Shown: positions 8,149 through 15,354, counted from the stretch's first letter. The stretch: DNA of 64,000 nt from Jeotgalibacillus aurantiacus (GCF_020595125.1 NZ_JACNMS010000001.1:1-64000); one strand, 5' to 3'. Program-made: numbers and translations. The notes: a model not told the origin generated them from the sequence alone.

Positions 8149-8876
8149 AACGGATCCCCCAGTTGGGCCGGCAGTCTGCCCAAAAACTTATTGATAAAAT
8201 ACTGTTGTCCTTTTCCAGTGACTTTGGTAGTCATATTCACACTGACAAACCCATCTGAATGTGTAATCGTGGTCTCCTTTATTTGAAAAAGATCCATATC
8301 CATTGCTCGCTGCGTTGGACTGTTGAAACTGGCTCCTTTTTTCTTGATCAGGTACCCTTCATCCCTCAGCTGTTTGAATAACCTGTTTTGACCGGTATCG
8401 TATCCATTCTGTTTCAATAGCTTGGCGAGGTCCCCGATCAAAATACTGGTGTGAGAAGCTGATACCGCATCAGCAAACAACACTTTTGGTTGATCAATCA
8501 GCATCTTTGCCTCTAATGCCTTATAGTTTTTATCTGCGATCTGCAGAGCTCTTTTCATCGTTGCTTCAGGACTATTCCAAAGTTTTTCAAGTTTCAAAAA
8601 ATATTGGCGGGCTTCTTTCCCTTTTTCATTTCGCTGGATCATCGAGATCTCTTTCGCCATATCCAGTTTTAAGTGATAGTCCTTTGTCTCTTGATGATTT
8701 AAAGGGTGTACAAAAAAGTACGGGGTATAGTCGACTTGCTCAACGAATCCATATTCAGTCATTCTAGGAAACCAAATTCTAAAGGGTGTCTCGACTTCTA
8801 AAAATTCATGCAGTTCCCTTGCACTGATGAGTATTTCATCGTTTTCGTTGCGAATGGTCTTAATTAATTCATTCAT
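8145..8876 (-). CDS. Phage antirepressor, AntA/AntB N-terminus and KilAC-type C-terminus
   Basis: A 243-residue protein. The N-terminal ~100 residues (ISARELHEFLEVETPFRIWFPRM and DYHLKLDMAKEISMIQRNEKGKEARQYF) match the AntA/AntB antirepressor domain. The C-terminal half (LAKLLKQNGYDTGQNRLFKQLRDEGYLIKK) matches the KilAC DNA-binding domain. Such proteins inactivate the phage repressor on induction. The gene lies between the small early genes and the replication initiator, and its leader carries an inverted repeat inside a short coupled reading frame. The start ATG at 8876 follows GGGAGG. Confidence 0.88.
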   Translation of the reverse strand: MNELIKTIRNENDEILISARELHEFLEVETPFRIWFPRMTEYGFVEQVDYTPYFFVHPLNHQETKDYHLKLDMAKEISMIQRNEKGKEARQYFLKLEKLWNSPEATMKRALQIADKNYKALEAKMLIDQPKVLFADAVSASHTSILIGDLAKLLKQNGYDTGQNRLFKQLRDEGYLIKKKGASFNSPTQRAMDMDLFQIKETTITHSDGFVSVNMTTKVTGKGQQYFINKFLGRLPAQLGDPL

Positions 8877-8906
8877 GCAGAAGTACCTCCCGCGAAATTA
8901 AAGTTG

Positions 8907-8996
8907 TCAATCATGCGGGTTATCTGCTACCATGTTCTTGACAGATTTGATATGCAGATAACCCCTGAGCCTTCCAGTTGCACCTGGTGGGCTCAT
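8907..8996 (-). CDS. Possible 29-aa leader peptide upstream of antirepressor
   Basis: A short frame starts in an ATGA overlap with the stop of the preceding gene (8993-9241) and ends 30 bases before the antirepressor start. It encodes an inverted repeat with 11-bp arms. It has no ribosome site of its own beyond coupling. It may be a real small gene, a leader peptide, or chance; the overlap is its only support. Confidence 0.3.
   Translation of the reverse strand: MSPPGATGRLRGYLHIKSVKNMVADNPHD
8917..8964. promoter_or_regulatory. Inverted repeat in antirepressor leader
   Basis: Perfect 11-bp arms GGGTTATCTGC (8917-8927) and GCAGATAACCC (8954-8964), with a 26-base loop, in the transcript leader of the antirepressor gene. 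It could be a hairpin that controls translation or elongation, or an operator for a DNA-binding protein. There is no U-run, so it is not a plain terminator. Confidence 0.5.
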
Positions 8997-9241
8997 TTAT
9001 TTTGCTGTTCTAATTCATCACCATTGAATTCATTTAGCTCGATGATAGGCTGCTCTTCAATTGCCTCTGGTGCATAATGAGCGTATTGAGCTCTCTCGAT
9101 TTTTCGGAATTCAAATGGCACAACCTGCTGAGCCAACAATAGTGCATCGTCCCAGTTATCGCTTTGTGTGATCACCAACATCGACTGATTATGATTCGTT
9201 TCAGGTGTAACTTTCCAAACCGTTACTTGTTGTGTTTTCAT
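8993..9241 (-). CDS. Hypothetical phage protein, 82 aa
   Basis: Unrecognised. Starts at ATG 9241 after AAGGGGG, overlapping the stop of the 35-aa gene upstream as ATGA. Beta-rich N-terminus (QQVTVWKVTPETN) and a very acidic C-terminus (EEQPIIELNEFNGDELEQQNK), which suggests a small, acidic early protein. Function unknown. Confidence 0.6.
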   Translation of the reverse strand: MKTQQVTVWKVTPETNHNQSMLVITQSDNWDDALLLAQQVVPFEFRKIERAQYAHYAPEAIEEQPIIELNEFNGDELEQQNK

Positions 9242-9345
9242 TTTGTTTTTACCCCCTTAAAATGTTTCAAATAGATCAACCGCTCCTGAACGCTCATGCG
9301 GTTCCAAACCCTCTCATTAACCACTCTCTTTAATTTATTGATCAT
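9238..9345 (-). CDS. Small basic phage protein, 35 aa
   Basis: A 35-residue frame (MINKLKRVVNERVWNRMSVQ...) with a strong AAGGAGG site 8 bases before its ATG. The stop overlaps the next gene's start as ATGA and the start lies inside the end of the upstream gene. The basic N-terminus and tight coupling on both sides make it a likely real gene of unknown function. Confidence 0.6.
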   Translation of the reverse strand: MINKLKRVVNERVWNRMSVQERLIYLKHFKGVKTK

Positions 9346-9439
9346 CTTGGCTGGCCTCCTTATCCGAATAATAGATCCAGACTAGCAAGCCAAAACTGTA
9401 AAGTGAAAAGATGATAAAGGCGATCCCCAATACACTCAT
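9335..9439 (-). CDS. Single-span membrane microprotein, 34 aa
   Basis: A 34-residue protein with one hydrophobic segment (about 4-25, IAFIIFSLYSFGLLVWIYY) and an acidic tail ending KEASQDDQ. AAGGAG lies upstream and the ATG overlaps the preceding stop as ATGA. Probably an inner-membrane phage microprotein; function unknown. Confidence 0.6.
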   Translation of the reverse strand: MSVLGIAFIIFSLYSFGLLVWIYYSDKEASQDDQ

Positions 9440-9642
9440 TGATCAGCCGCTCCTTTCTTAACCCTGAATCCACTGGCGGTTTGAAGCAGATAAATATTGT
9501 GAAAGATCGGGATGATCGTCACCCATTTTCCGTTTTGCATAAACTGGACTTCTTTTCCCTCTGCCACAGCTGCCCCTGCTTCACTATTTGAGATATAGTC
9601 ATATCCCTCTTTTGGTTGTGGACCTCCAACACCTATTGGCAT
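9436..9642 (-). CDS. Hypothetical phage protein, 68 aa
   Basis: Unrecognised. MPIGVGGPQPKEGYDYISNSEAG followed by EVQFMQNGKWVTIIP suggests a small beta-sheet protein. It overlaps the genes on both sides by 4-10 bases, so it belongs to the same coupled early operon. Confidence 0.55.
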   Translation of the reverse strand: MPIGVGGPQPKEGYDYISNSEAGAAVAEGKEVQFMQNGKWVTIIPIFHNIYLLQTASGFRVKKGAADQ

Positions 9643-9845
9643 GGTGCATCCTCCAATCCTCTGTAAAGCTCATTAAGAGCAGCCTTATAATTTGTCAACC
9701 TGACCATCCGGCGGTAATAGCGCGGTGATCTTTTCACTTCCAATAATTCAGTTCGCTTTTGATTCAGGAAAACAAAGTGTTTCCGCGGCTTCGATAGTTC
9801 AATCAGTTTTATTTTCTTTAAGCAGTTAGTGACGGTACGGATCAT
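9633..9845 (-). CDS. Hypothetical basic phage protein
   Basis: About 70 residues, strongly basic (KKIKLIELSKPRKHFVFLNQKR...RSPRYYRRMVRL), which would suit nucleic-acid binding. Two ATGs are close together; GAGGTG is 7 bases before the one at 9845, so this is preferred over 9851. No domain recognised. Confidence 0.55.
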   Translation of the reverse strand: MIRTVTNCLKKIKLIELSKPRKHFVFLNQKRTELLEVKRSPRYYRRMVRLTNYKAALNELYRGLEDAPCQ

Positions 9846-9856
9846 TGACATTCACC

Positions 9857-10012
9857 TCAGTTCATAGGGATCTCTTTCGTTTGATTAGTAAAGCGGTGGA
9901 TCAGCAGCATAACTCCTTGTGCTTTTTTAGATACAAGCCAGTTGTTTGGATTGCAACCATGATCAAGCATGTGCTGCCGCTCCGCTCTGGTTGGACGTTT
10001 ACCTGATTTCAC
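9857..10012 (-). CDS. DUF6906-like small phage protein, GTG start
   Basis: A 51-residue protein read from GTG 10012, directly after the stop of the DUF771 gene, with GGTGGTGAG as ribosome site. The pattern KRPTRAERQHMLDHGCNPNNWLVSK followed by LLIHRFTNQTKEIP is one I recall from small phage proteins now grouped as DUF6906 (basic start, NWLV core, a 'hR.tg...eIP' end). Function unknown. No frame over 60 residues covers it, so it is easily missed. Confidence 0.65.
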   Translation of the reverse strand: MKSGKRPTRAERQHMLDHGCNPNNWLVSKKAQGVMLLIHRFTNQTKEIPMN

Positions 10013-10348
10013 TTACTCACCACCCGCTCTCATATAAATTTCAGCGAAATACTTATCCAAAAAGTCAGCCATTTTCAAAGCATGGAAAGCATAGGTTTCG
10101 CCTTTAACTTCCGGATAATAAACAAACCCTCCGTATTTAACATCCAACATTTTTCTGTACTTCGGTTTTGCCAAGATGTTTTCTTTAATCCAGTAAGATT
10201 TTTTGCCAGTGCGATCCTCCAAATCTTTCATGGACCACCACTGACCTTTGAGCTCCTGATCCTTTAGTCTTTTCAGTTCGACTTTTTCAATAATGACTAA
10301 GTGTTCAGGGACTGCTATCGATACTTGAACTTCAAATTGCTGATTCAC
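10013..10348 (-). CDS. DUF771-family phage protein
   Basis: A 111-residue protein. The block WWSMKDLEDRTGKKSYWIKENIL (about 37-59) and the following aromatic PEVKGETYAFHALKMADFL fit the DUF771 family of Firmicute phages, whose members are encoded just downstream of Cro-like genes. The family is thought to contain an HTH-like fold. A GGAGGTGAG ribosome site precedes the ATG. Confidence 0.7.
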   Translation of the reverse strand: MNQQFEVQVSIAVPEHLVIIEKVELKRLKDQELKGQWWSMKDLEDRTGKKSYWIKENILAKPKYRKMLDVKYGGFVYYPEVKGETYAFHALKMADFLDKYFAEIYMRAGGE

Positions 10349-10366
10349 AATCTCACCTCCTATAGT

Positions 10367-10389
10367 TCTGGCGGAGTTTATCCGCCAGA
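10367..10389. promoter_or_regulatory. Hairpin at end of Cro-like gene
   Basis: Perfect 9-bp arms TCTGGCGGA / TCCGCCAGA with a 5-base loop that holds the TAA stop of the Cro-like gene. No U-run follows, and the next gene's GGAGG begins about 6 bases downstream. It may tune expression between the two genes or stabilise the upstream message. Confidence 0.45.
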
Positions 10390-10653
10390 CCCTGCTAACT
10401 CCTTTTGATCAGAAAGTTTCAAATATGAAACTTTGTGGTCAATAAAAAAGGCATCAGAACTGATATTTAACTCCAAACAGATTCTCCTTATCTCAGAAGC
10501 AGAAAAATCCGGGCCATGACCATTAATTTTTTTATTCAAATTAATGCGGTCAATACCCACTCTTGCAGCCAATTCAGCCTGTGTGACGCCAATGTCCTTC
10601 AGGTAGAGTTTCAGTTTACTGTAAGGCTCATGATGTCGCTTTTTAGCTGTCAT
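10378..10653 (-). CDS. Cro-like HTH (XRE family) regulator
   Basis: A 91-residue DNA-binding protein with an HTH at about 24-45 (VTQAELAARVGIDRINLNKKING). It is transcribed from a promoter divergent from the CI-like repressor gene and is the first gene of the leftward early operon, so a Cro-type role is likely. GGAGGTG lies upstream of ATG 10653. The 3' end of its own coding sequence contains a perfect copy of the operator motif GTTTCA-N4-TGAAAC. Confidence 0.8.
   Translation of the reverse strand: MTAKKRHHEPYSKLKLYLKDIGVTQAELAARVGIDRINLNKKINGHGPDFSASEIRRICLELNISSDAFFIDHKVSYLKLSDQKELAGSGG
10413..10434. promoter_or_regulatory. Operator-like palindrome inside the Cro-like gene
   Basis: AAAGTTTCA and TGAAACTTT, a perfect 9-bp inverted repeat with a 4-base spacer. 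It shares the GTTTCA-N4-TGAAAC core with the site at 10678-10693 in the switch. It lies within codons near the 3' end of the Cro-like gene, about 245 bp from the promoter-proximal operator, so it may be a distal operator or a DNA-looping site. Confidence 0.55.
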
Positions 10654-10677
10654 CCATCATTCACCTCCTCTCAGAAG

Positions 10678-10732
10678 GTTTCATTTGTGAAACTCTTAAG
10701 GGTAGATTACCACCCGTAAGTTTCATAGTCAA
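10678..10732 (-). promoter_or_regulatory. Leftward early promoter with operator
   Basis: On the minus strand, TTGACT (10727-10732) and TAATCT (10704-10709) are separated by 17 bp, a good sigma-A promoter for the Cro-like operon. The operator GTTTCATTTGTGAAAC (10678-10693) lies just downstream of the -10, and a half-site GTTTCA overlaps the -35. Repressor binding here would block leftward transcription. Confidence 0.7.
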
Positions 10733-10762
10733 CTACTTTTATTCCCTTTTTTAAATAAAATG

Positions 10763-10791
10763 TTGTCAAATAAGAAACATTTGTTTATAAT
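10763..10791 (+). promoter_or_regulatory. Repressor promoter
   Basis: TTGTCA (10763-10768), a 17-bp spacer and TATAAT (10786-10791) form a near-consensus sigma-A promoter about 40 bp before the CI-like repressor start. AAACATTTGTTT within and next to the spacer resembles the operator motif and may allow autoregulation. Confidence 0.75.
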
Positions 10792-10832
10792 TTGATTAAC
10801 ATTAATCGATATTCCTTAAGGAGGAAAAGCAA

Positions 10833-11168
10833 TTGCACTCTATCGGCGCTGTCATAAAGAAAATAAGAACCGAGAGAAAACTTTCACAAGAAGAGTTTGC
10901 TAATCGTATAAACAATAAAATGAACATGTCAATTACAAAAGGTATGGTCTCTAAATGGGAAAAAGATTTAATTGAACCTAAAGTAAGTGCTATTAAAGGA
11001 ATCGTTGCAACCTACGGAGTTTCTATGGATGAGATCCTTGGTGTTGGAGAATACGCACGTAATTCTAAAATCAACGTTATAGCTGCTCATATTGATGATG
11101 ATGTAACTGAGGAAGAACTTGAAAATATCAAATCTTATATAGAATTTATCAAAAACCAACGAAAGTGA
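10833..11168 (+). CDS. CI-like phage repressor, XRE family
   Basis: A 111-residue repressor with an N-terminal HTH (LSQEEFANRINNKMNMSITKGMVSKWEKD, about 15-43). It has an acidic C-terminus ending DDDVTEEELENIKSYIEFIKNQRK, probably for dimerisation. It starts at TTG 10833 behind AAGGAGG. It lacks a LexA-type autocleavage domain; together with the adjacent ImmA-like protease gene this suggests ICEBs1 ImmR/ImmA-style inactivation by proteolysis. Confidence 0.85.
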   Translation: MHSIGAVIKKIRTERKLSQEEFANRINNKMNMSITKGMVSKWEKDLIEPKVSAIKGIVATYGVSMDEILGVGEYARNSKINVIAAHIDDDVTEEELENIKSYIEFIKNQRK

Positions 11169-11171
11169 CTG

Positions 11172-11630
11172 ATGTCATTGAGATATGAAAAATTATTAGA
11201 TGAGTACCCTGAACTTATCGTTAAAGAAGATCCAAGAATGCCGGACAAACTACCTGGCTTTATCGTGAACAACTTTATATCGATAAATAAAAACATTTCC
11301 TTACCAGCAAAGTATTTTATATTAGCAGAAGAAATCGGACACTATGTAACGACTGAGGGAGATATTTTAAACCTTAACGATATACGTCACATGAAAGCTG
11401 AAATTGTAGCAAGGCGATGGGGCTATCACAAAGTACTGTCTTTTGATCACTTAATTGAGTGCTATCAAATGAACATCCTTACTTGTGAAGAGTTGTGTGA
11501 TCACTTTGAATTGGAACCTGGACATGTAGATCGAGTCCTCAAAGCATATATCGAAAAGTACGGGCTATCAGTTGAATACAAAGGTTATACCATTGAATTT
11601 GAGCCTTTAAATATACATAAAAAATTTTAA
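11172..11630 (+). CDS. ImmA/IrrE-type peptidase-like protein
   Basis: A 152-residue protein of the ImmA/IrrE family, whose members cleave the cognate repressor when a phage or ICE is induced. The family HExxH zinc motif is represented by EEIGH (53-57), so the first metal-binding His is Glu; AEE(I/L)GH forms occur in phage relatives. A candidate third ligand lies in RHMKAEIVARRWG. It starts 3 bases after the repressor stop and is certainly co-transcribed. Proteolytic activity is uncertain because of the altered motif. Confidence 0.8.
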   Translation: MSLRYEKLLDEYPELIVKEDPRMPDKLPGFIVNNFISINKNISLPAKYFILAEEIGHYVTTEGDILNLNDIRHMKAEIVARRWGYHKVLSFDHLIECYQMNILTCEELCDHFELEPGHVDRVLKAYIEKYGLSVEYKGYTIEFEPLNIHKKF

Positions 11631-11677
11631 CTTTTTACTGGATTATTTTAATTAATATGGGGAGGTGAGGAAAACAA

Positions 11678-12790
11678 ATGGCCAGTATCACAAAAAGGGG
11701 AAAGACCTGGCAATACACTGTGAGCAGATACATTGATGGTAAGTATTCGCCGATCCGTAAAGGCGGATTCAGAGGGGAAAAGGAAGCACGGCTTGCCGCG
11801 GCAAAAGTAGAGCTCGATCTTGCTGAGGGTATACAGGAGTCTTATACTCCTGAAGTTTTTGCTGACTACTTCGAACGTTGGTTCCTTGATTACAAATCAA
11901 ATCGAGCTACAGCTACAAAAAGAAGGTATTTGACTACTCATAACATCATCTTAAGAGAATTTGGCAGAACTAAGATACAGGATATCAATAAACGGAGATA
12001 CCAAAGATTCTTAAATAATTTTGGCAAAGATCATAGTCGAGAATCTGTACGTAAAGTCAATACTCATATTCGTGCTTGCGTTAAAGAAGCTGTCGATGAG
12101 GGAATCATCAGGACTGACTTCACTCGTGGTGTAGAAATTAATGCAATGGTTAAAGCCAAAGCTGCTGAAGATAAGTTTTTAAATTTCTCTGACGCCCAGA
12201 AGCTTTTGCATTATCTCCATTCGAACAGATCTAGGAGCCCGCTGTATTATTTGTTGATCTTAGGCTTACAAACAGGCATGAGGTATGGAGAACTTTTAGG
12301 TCTAAAAAAATCGGACTTTGACTTTAAAGATAATATCATAAAAGTAAGGCGGACGTTGGATTATAAAGGGGCCGAAGGTTTCGGTCCTTTAAAAAGTGAG
12401 CAGCGTGATCTCGAAATGGATGAATGGACGATGAAACTATTTAAAGATGAACTGTTCAAGAATTCTGTTACTTCTCTTGATGGAATGGTATTTTTTAATC
12501 CCAGAACCAAGTCGGGGACATTTTCCAATGCATCTCCAAACAAGATTTTAAAAAAGGCATTAATCAAATTAAATATCGAACCAGTTATAACTGTACACGG
12601 ATTACGACATACTCACATATCTATCTTGCTATACAATGACATAAACGTCCAATACGTCTCAGAACGCGCTGGACACAAAGATACGACAGTGACATTACAA
12701 ACTTATGCTCATGTTTTAAAAGAGATGGAGAAAAAAGAAAAAACAAAGACACGACAAGTTTTAGACCAAATGACAATGATAGCGCAATGA
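11678..12790 (+). CDS. int: Phage integrase, tyrosine recombinase
   Basis: A 370-residue site-specific recombinase. The N-terminal arm-binding part (MASITKRGKTWQYTVSRYIDG) precedes a SAM-like core-binding domain (about 60-150) and a catalytic domain with Arg202, His307-x-x-Arg310, His333 and the nucleophile Tyr343. GGGAGGTGAGG precedes the ATG. It is the last prophage gene, 107 bp from the proposed attR, the usual position of int. Confidence 0.95.
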   Translation: MASITKRGKTWQYTVSRYIDGKYSPIRKGGFRGEKEARLAAAKVELDLAEGIQESYTPEVFADYFERWFLDYKSNRATATKRRYLTTHNIILREFGRTKIQDINKRRYQRFLNNFGKDHSRESVRKVNTHIRACVKEAVDEGIIRTDFTRGVEINAMVKAKAAEDKFLNFSDAQKLLHYLHSNRSRSPLYYLLILGLQTGMRYGELLGLKKSDFDFKDNIIKVRRTLDYKGAEGFGPLKSEQRDLEMDEWTMKLFKDELFKNSVTSLDGMVFFNPRTKSGTFSNASPNKILKKALIKLNIEPVITVHGLRHTHISILLYNDINVQYVSERAGHKDTTVTLQTYAHVLKEMEKKEKTKTRQVLDQMTMIAQ

Positions 12791-12896
12791 GTATTACTTT
12801 ATCATTGATAAACATAGATAAAACACTTTTACTACACATTGCGCTACACTAAATTTTATTAAAACCCTATTTAATAGCATTTTTTAAACTTAAAAA

Positions 12897-12915
12897 GAAT
12901 CCCTTCGAGGGCGTA
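12897..12915 (+). other. Proposed attR: tRNA 3'-end remnant
   Basis: GAATCCCTTCGAGGGCG reads as the 3' part of a T arm followed by an acceptor strand CGAGGGC and discriminator G. The 5' part of the tRNA is absent here: upstream is AT-rich phage DNA. This is what integration into a tRNA gene leaves at one end; the intact gene should lie at the left prophage end. A tRNA-Arg is known next to clpP in B. subtilis, in the same neighbourhood, so tRNA-Arg is my guess. Confidence 0.65.
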
Positions 12916-12926
12916 CATAACAGCTG

Positions 12927-12958
12927 ATCGCTTATCCAATGAGATAAGCGATTTTTTT
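12927..12958. terminator. Rho-independent terminator
   Basis: ATCGCTTATC and GATAAGCGAT arms with a 6-base loop, then seven T. It lies 14 bp after the tRNA remnant, so it may be the original terminator of the interrupted tRNA. Its end overlaps the stop codon of the opposing acyl-CoA synthetase gene. Confidence 0.85.
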
Positions 12959-14441
12959 ATGAAAGGATTTTCTTTAATGCCGCCCTGTCCACCTTCCCAA
13001 TCGGCGTATACGGAAATTCCTCAACTATCATAATCCCTTTAGGCATCTGGTAACGGGCAACCCTTTTCCTGAGCCACTCCATTAGCTCCTGATCAGTCAA
13101 CACTGCATCCTGCTTCAATATTATCCAGGCCGCTAAACGTTGACCAAATTCATGATCGGCAATGCCGGTTACCTCTGATTTTAAAACAGATGGGTGCTGC
13201 TCCAACATGCTTGTTAATTCTTGAGGATAAACGTTAATCCCGCCTGACACGATCATGTCGTCTGTTCGCCCATACAAAAAATAATAGCCGTTATGATCAA
13301 CGTAGCCTATGTCACCCGTTTTGATCCATTCATCCGCAGACTTCATGGACCATTTATTTTTTATTAATATCTGTCCTGATTCTCCAGCTAACACTTCATC
13401 TTGATTCTCACCCACTACTTTAATACTCGTTCCCGGAATCGCACGGCCAATTGTTTTGCTTGAATATTTAAGATCGTCCGGAGTGGCAATCAGATTCAAT
13501 CCCGCTTCAGATGTTCCGTACAGATTATACAAAACCGGTCCTAAACGATTTAAAACTTCTTCAGCCAAATGCGGTTTTAACTCCGAACTTCCCGAAGCAA
13601 TACAGCACAATGACCGCAAAGCCTCCGCGTCCTCGTTTATCAGTCGTTCAATAATCAATGGCACGGCCGGCATAAAATCAACCTCGTATTTCCGTATCAA
13701 TTTACAGGCTTCCTGTGCGTCGAATCTGCTGCCTAACACGATCTTTTTCCCGAGCGCGATAAACAATAGTAATATAGCAAATCCATAACCGTGATATAAC
13801 GGCGTCGGAATGTATGCCGTTTTATAGTTAAGTATTTTGAGCCGTTTGATCATCGTAAAAAACGGTGGCAGGAAATTAATAATGGATGGCTGATGGGTGA
13901 TCTTCTTCGGTCTTCCTGTTGTGCCACCTGTGAGAAGGATGATCCTGCCCGCAGCTGAGTGCGGATTTTCCCGATTCACATCTGATTCTACAATCAAATC
14001 CTCAATCACTGATAACTCAAGGCTCGTCCCACTATTCACATTTACAACAGAAGAATCGTATAAAACAAGGTCAAAAGCATGCTCTCGAATATATTGGTGC
14101 AGCTGTTTCTCACCCGCATCAGCATGCAATAAATACAAATCCGCTCCAGTACCTGAAACGGCAAAAATGGACTTCGCCATCTCATTTGAATTTCTTCCTA
14201 TTAAAGCAACTTTTTTACCCTTTGTGATCTGATAATGTCCGTTCAATACATGGCTTAGGGCCAGTGAATCACGATAGAGCTTCAGGTATGAAATTTCGAT
14301 GCCATGATGGATCAACGCAGTCTTTTGTTTAAATCGTTTTGCCGAAAAGGATAACAGTGCGAGCAGATTGACCCCATGATTTATAACAGACACCAATAAA
14401 TAAAACCACCCTGCAGGAAACAACAGTCTGATCACGTTCAT
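12957..14441 (-). CDS. AMP-dependent acyl-CoA synthetase/ligase
   Basis: ANL-superfamily enzyme that activates a carboxylic acid as acyl-AMP and normally transfers it to CoA. The P-loop LLTGGTTGRPKK, the YNLYGTSEAG motif, the TGDIGYVDHNGYYFLYGRTDDMI hinge and the catalytic Lys in PIGKVDR are all present. Its 494 residues are standard. The N-terminal ~40 residues are hydrophobic (LLFPAGWFYLLVSVI), possibly a membrane anchor. The start at 14441 follows GGGAGG and overlaps the SDR stop as ATGA. Substrate unknown; the SDR partner suggests a fatty-acyl or lipid pathway. Confidence 0.88.
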   Translation of the reverse strand: MNVIRLLFPAGWFYLLVSVINHGVNLLALLSFSAKRFKQKTALIHHGIEISYLKLYRDSLALSHVLNGHYQITKGKKVALIGRNSNEMAKSIFAVSGTGADLYLLHADAGEKQLHQYIREHAFDLVLYDSSVVNVNSGTSLELSVIEDLIVESDVNRENPHSAAGRIILLTGGTTGRPKKITHQPSIINFLPPFFTMIKRLKILNYKTAYIPTPLYHGYGFAILLLFIALGKKIVLGSRFDAQEACKLIRKYEVDFMPAVPLIIERLINEDAEALRSLCCIASGSSELKPHLAEEVLNRLGPVLYNLYGTSEAGLNLIATPDDLKYSSKTIGRAIPGTSIKVVGENQDEVLAGESGQILIKNKWSMKSADEWIKTGDIGYVDHNGYYFLYGRTDDMIVSGGINVYPQELTSMLEQHPSVLKSEVTGIADHEFGQRLAAWIILKQDAVLTDQELMEWLRKRVARYQMPKGIMIVEEFPYTPIGKVDRAALKKILS

Positions 14442-15259
14442 GCTCCATGCCTCCCCCACTGCCGAATAAATACCGAAGCAAACTGACCGGAAAGGACCCA
14501 CCACGGCTTGTATATTTTTTTATTGCGAATGATGAGGCTGCCAATGATTTCAGCTGCGTGCTCAGCATGCATGGCGGGCGTATTCCGGTAGGAGACAGTC
14601 GGCTCTATCATCGGTGTTCTGACTAGAGGAAAATAGGCTGTCGACGTCCGGATGCCCAGTCTATTCAATTCTATTTCTGAAGATCTGAACCAGGTATCAA
14701 AGGCCCCTTTGGAGGATTGATATGCTGCCCAACCCGATAAAGGAGACAGGATCGCATTTATGGTAGAAACATTTATGATATGTCCGTTTGATTTTGCCAA
14801 CAGCGGCATCAGCTCCAACACGAGCTTCACCGGCGTGAAATAATTAATTGCCATCGTCCGGGTAAAGTCATGGAAGCGATCCTGTGATGCTTCAAGCGAC
14901 CGGTTAATCGACAAACCGGCATTACTGATCAGCACGTCAAGCCGCTCAAGCTGCAAAAGTTCGTGTGTGACCTTATTCAACTCAGCGTCAACTCTTAAAT
15001 CCGCAGCCATGATTGTCACGTGTGCCCCTGTTGTCATTAAATCCTTTTTGATGGCTTGAAGTTTGGCTTCACGTCTGGCAATTAAAATAAGATGTACCTC
15101 CGCCCCCGCAAAAAGAGTGGCTGTCTGTTCGCCAATCCCGGAACTCGCTCCAGTGATCACAACCGTTTTTCCTTTTAAATGGCTTCGTAATTTCTTTTTA
15201 TGTATAGGTCTATGAGGAAACATGACCTTCTCGGAAAAATGATAGTCAAACACAAACAT
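14438..15259 (-). CDS. Short-chain dehydrogenase/reductase
   Basis: NAD(P)-dependent oxidoreductase of the classical SDR family. The glycine motif TGASSGIG and NAG (ISNAGLS) form the cofactor site; the catalytic Ser is in NVSTINAI and Tyr-x-x-x-Lys is YQSSK. RR after the second strand suggests NADP preference. The C-terminus is basic and hydrophobic (KPWWVLSGQFASVFIRQWGR), perhaps membrane-associated. The start is uncertain between GTG 15265 and ATG 15259 behind AGGTG; I use the latter. It forms a two-gene operon with the acyl-CoA synthetase. Confidence 0.85.
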   Translation of the reverse strand: MFVFDYHFSEKVMFPHRPIHKKKLRSHLKGKTVVITGASSGIGEQTATLFAGAEVHLILIARREAKLQAIKKDLMTTGAHVTIMAADLRVDAELNKVTHELLQLERLDVLISNAGLSINRSLEASQDRFHDFTRTMAINYFTPVKLVLELMPLLAKSNGHIINVSTINAILSPLSGWAAYQSSKGAFDTWFRSSEIELNRLGIRTSTAYFPLVRTPMIEPTVSYRNTPAMHAEHAAEIIGSLIIRNKKIYKPWWVLSGQFASVFIRQWGRHGA

Positions 15260-15354
15260 TGTCACCTGCTTTTACATCTATGGTAACGGCTATATTCGGC
15301 AATCCACTGCAAAAAGCCTGCAAATCCCTTAACATTTATCTTTCATAGAGTCTC

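Larger units (their letters stand above)
1..12915. mobile_element. Right portion of a temperate siphovirus-type prophage
   Basis: The block is bounded on the right by a tyrosine integrase and a tRNA 3'-end remnant. It carries a divergent repressor/Cro switch, an antirepressor, a replication module, a RecU-like resolvase and three DNA methyltransferases, with many tightly packed or overlapping small genes. Everything left of 10.7 kb is on the minus strand and the lysogeny genes are on the plus strand, the usual layout of Firmicute temperate phages. Structural and lysis genes are not in the window, so the left end lies outside. I saw no obvious broken gene, so it may be an intact prophage, but this cannot be judged from one end. 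Confidence 0.93.
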
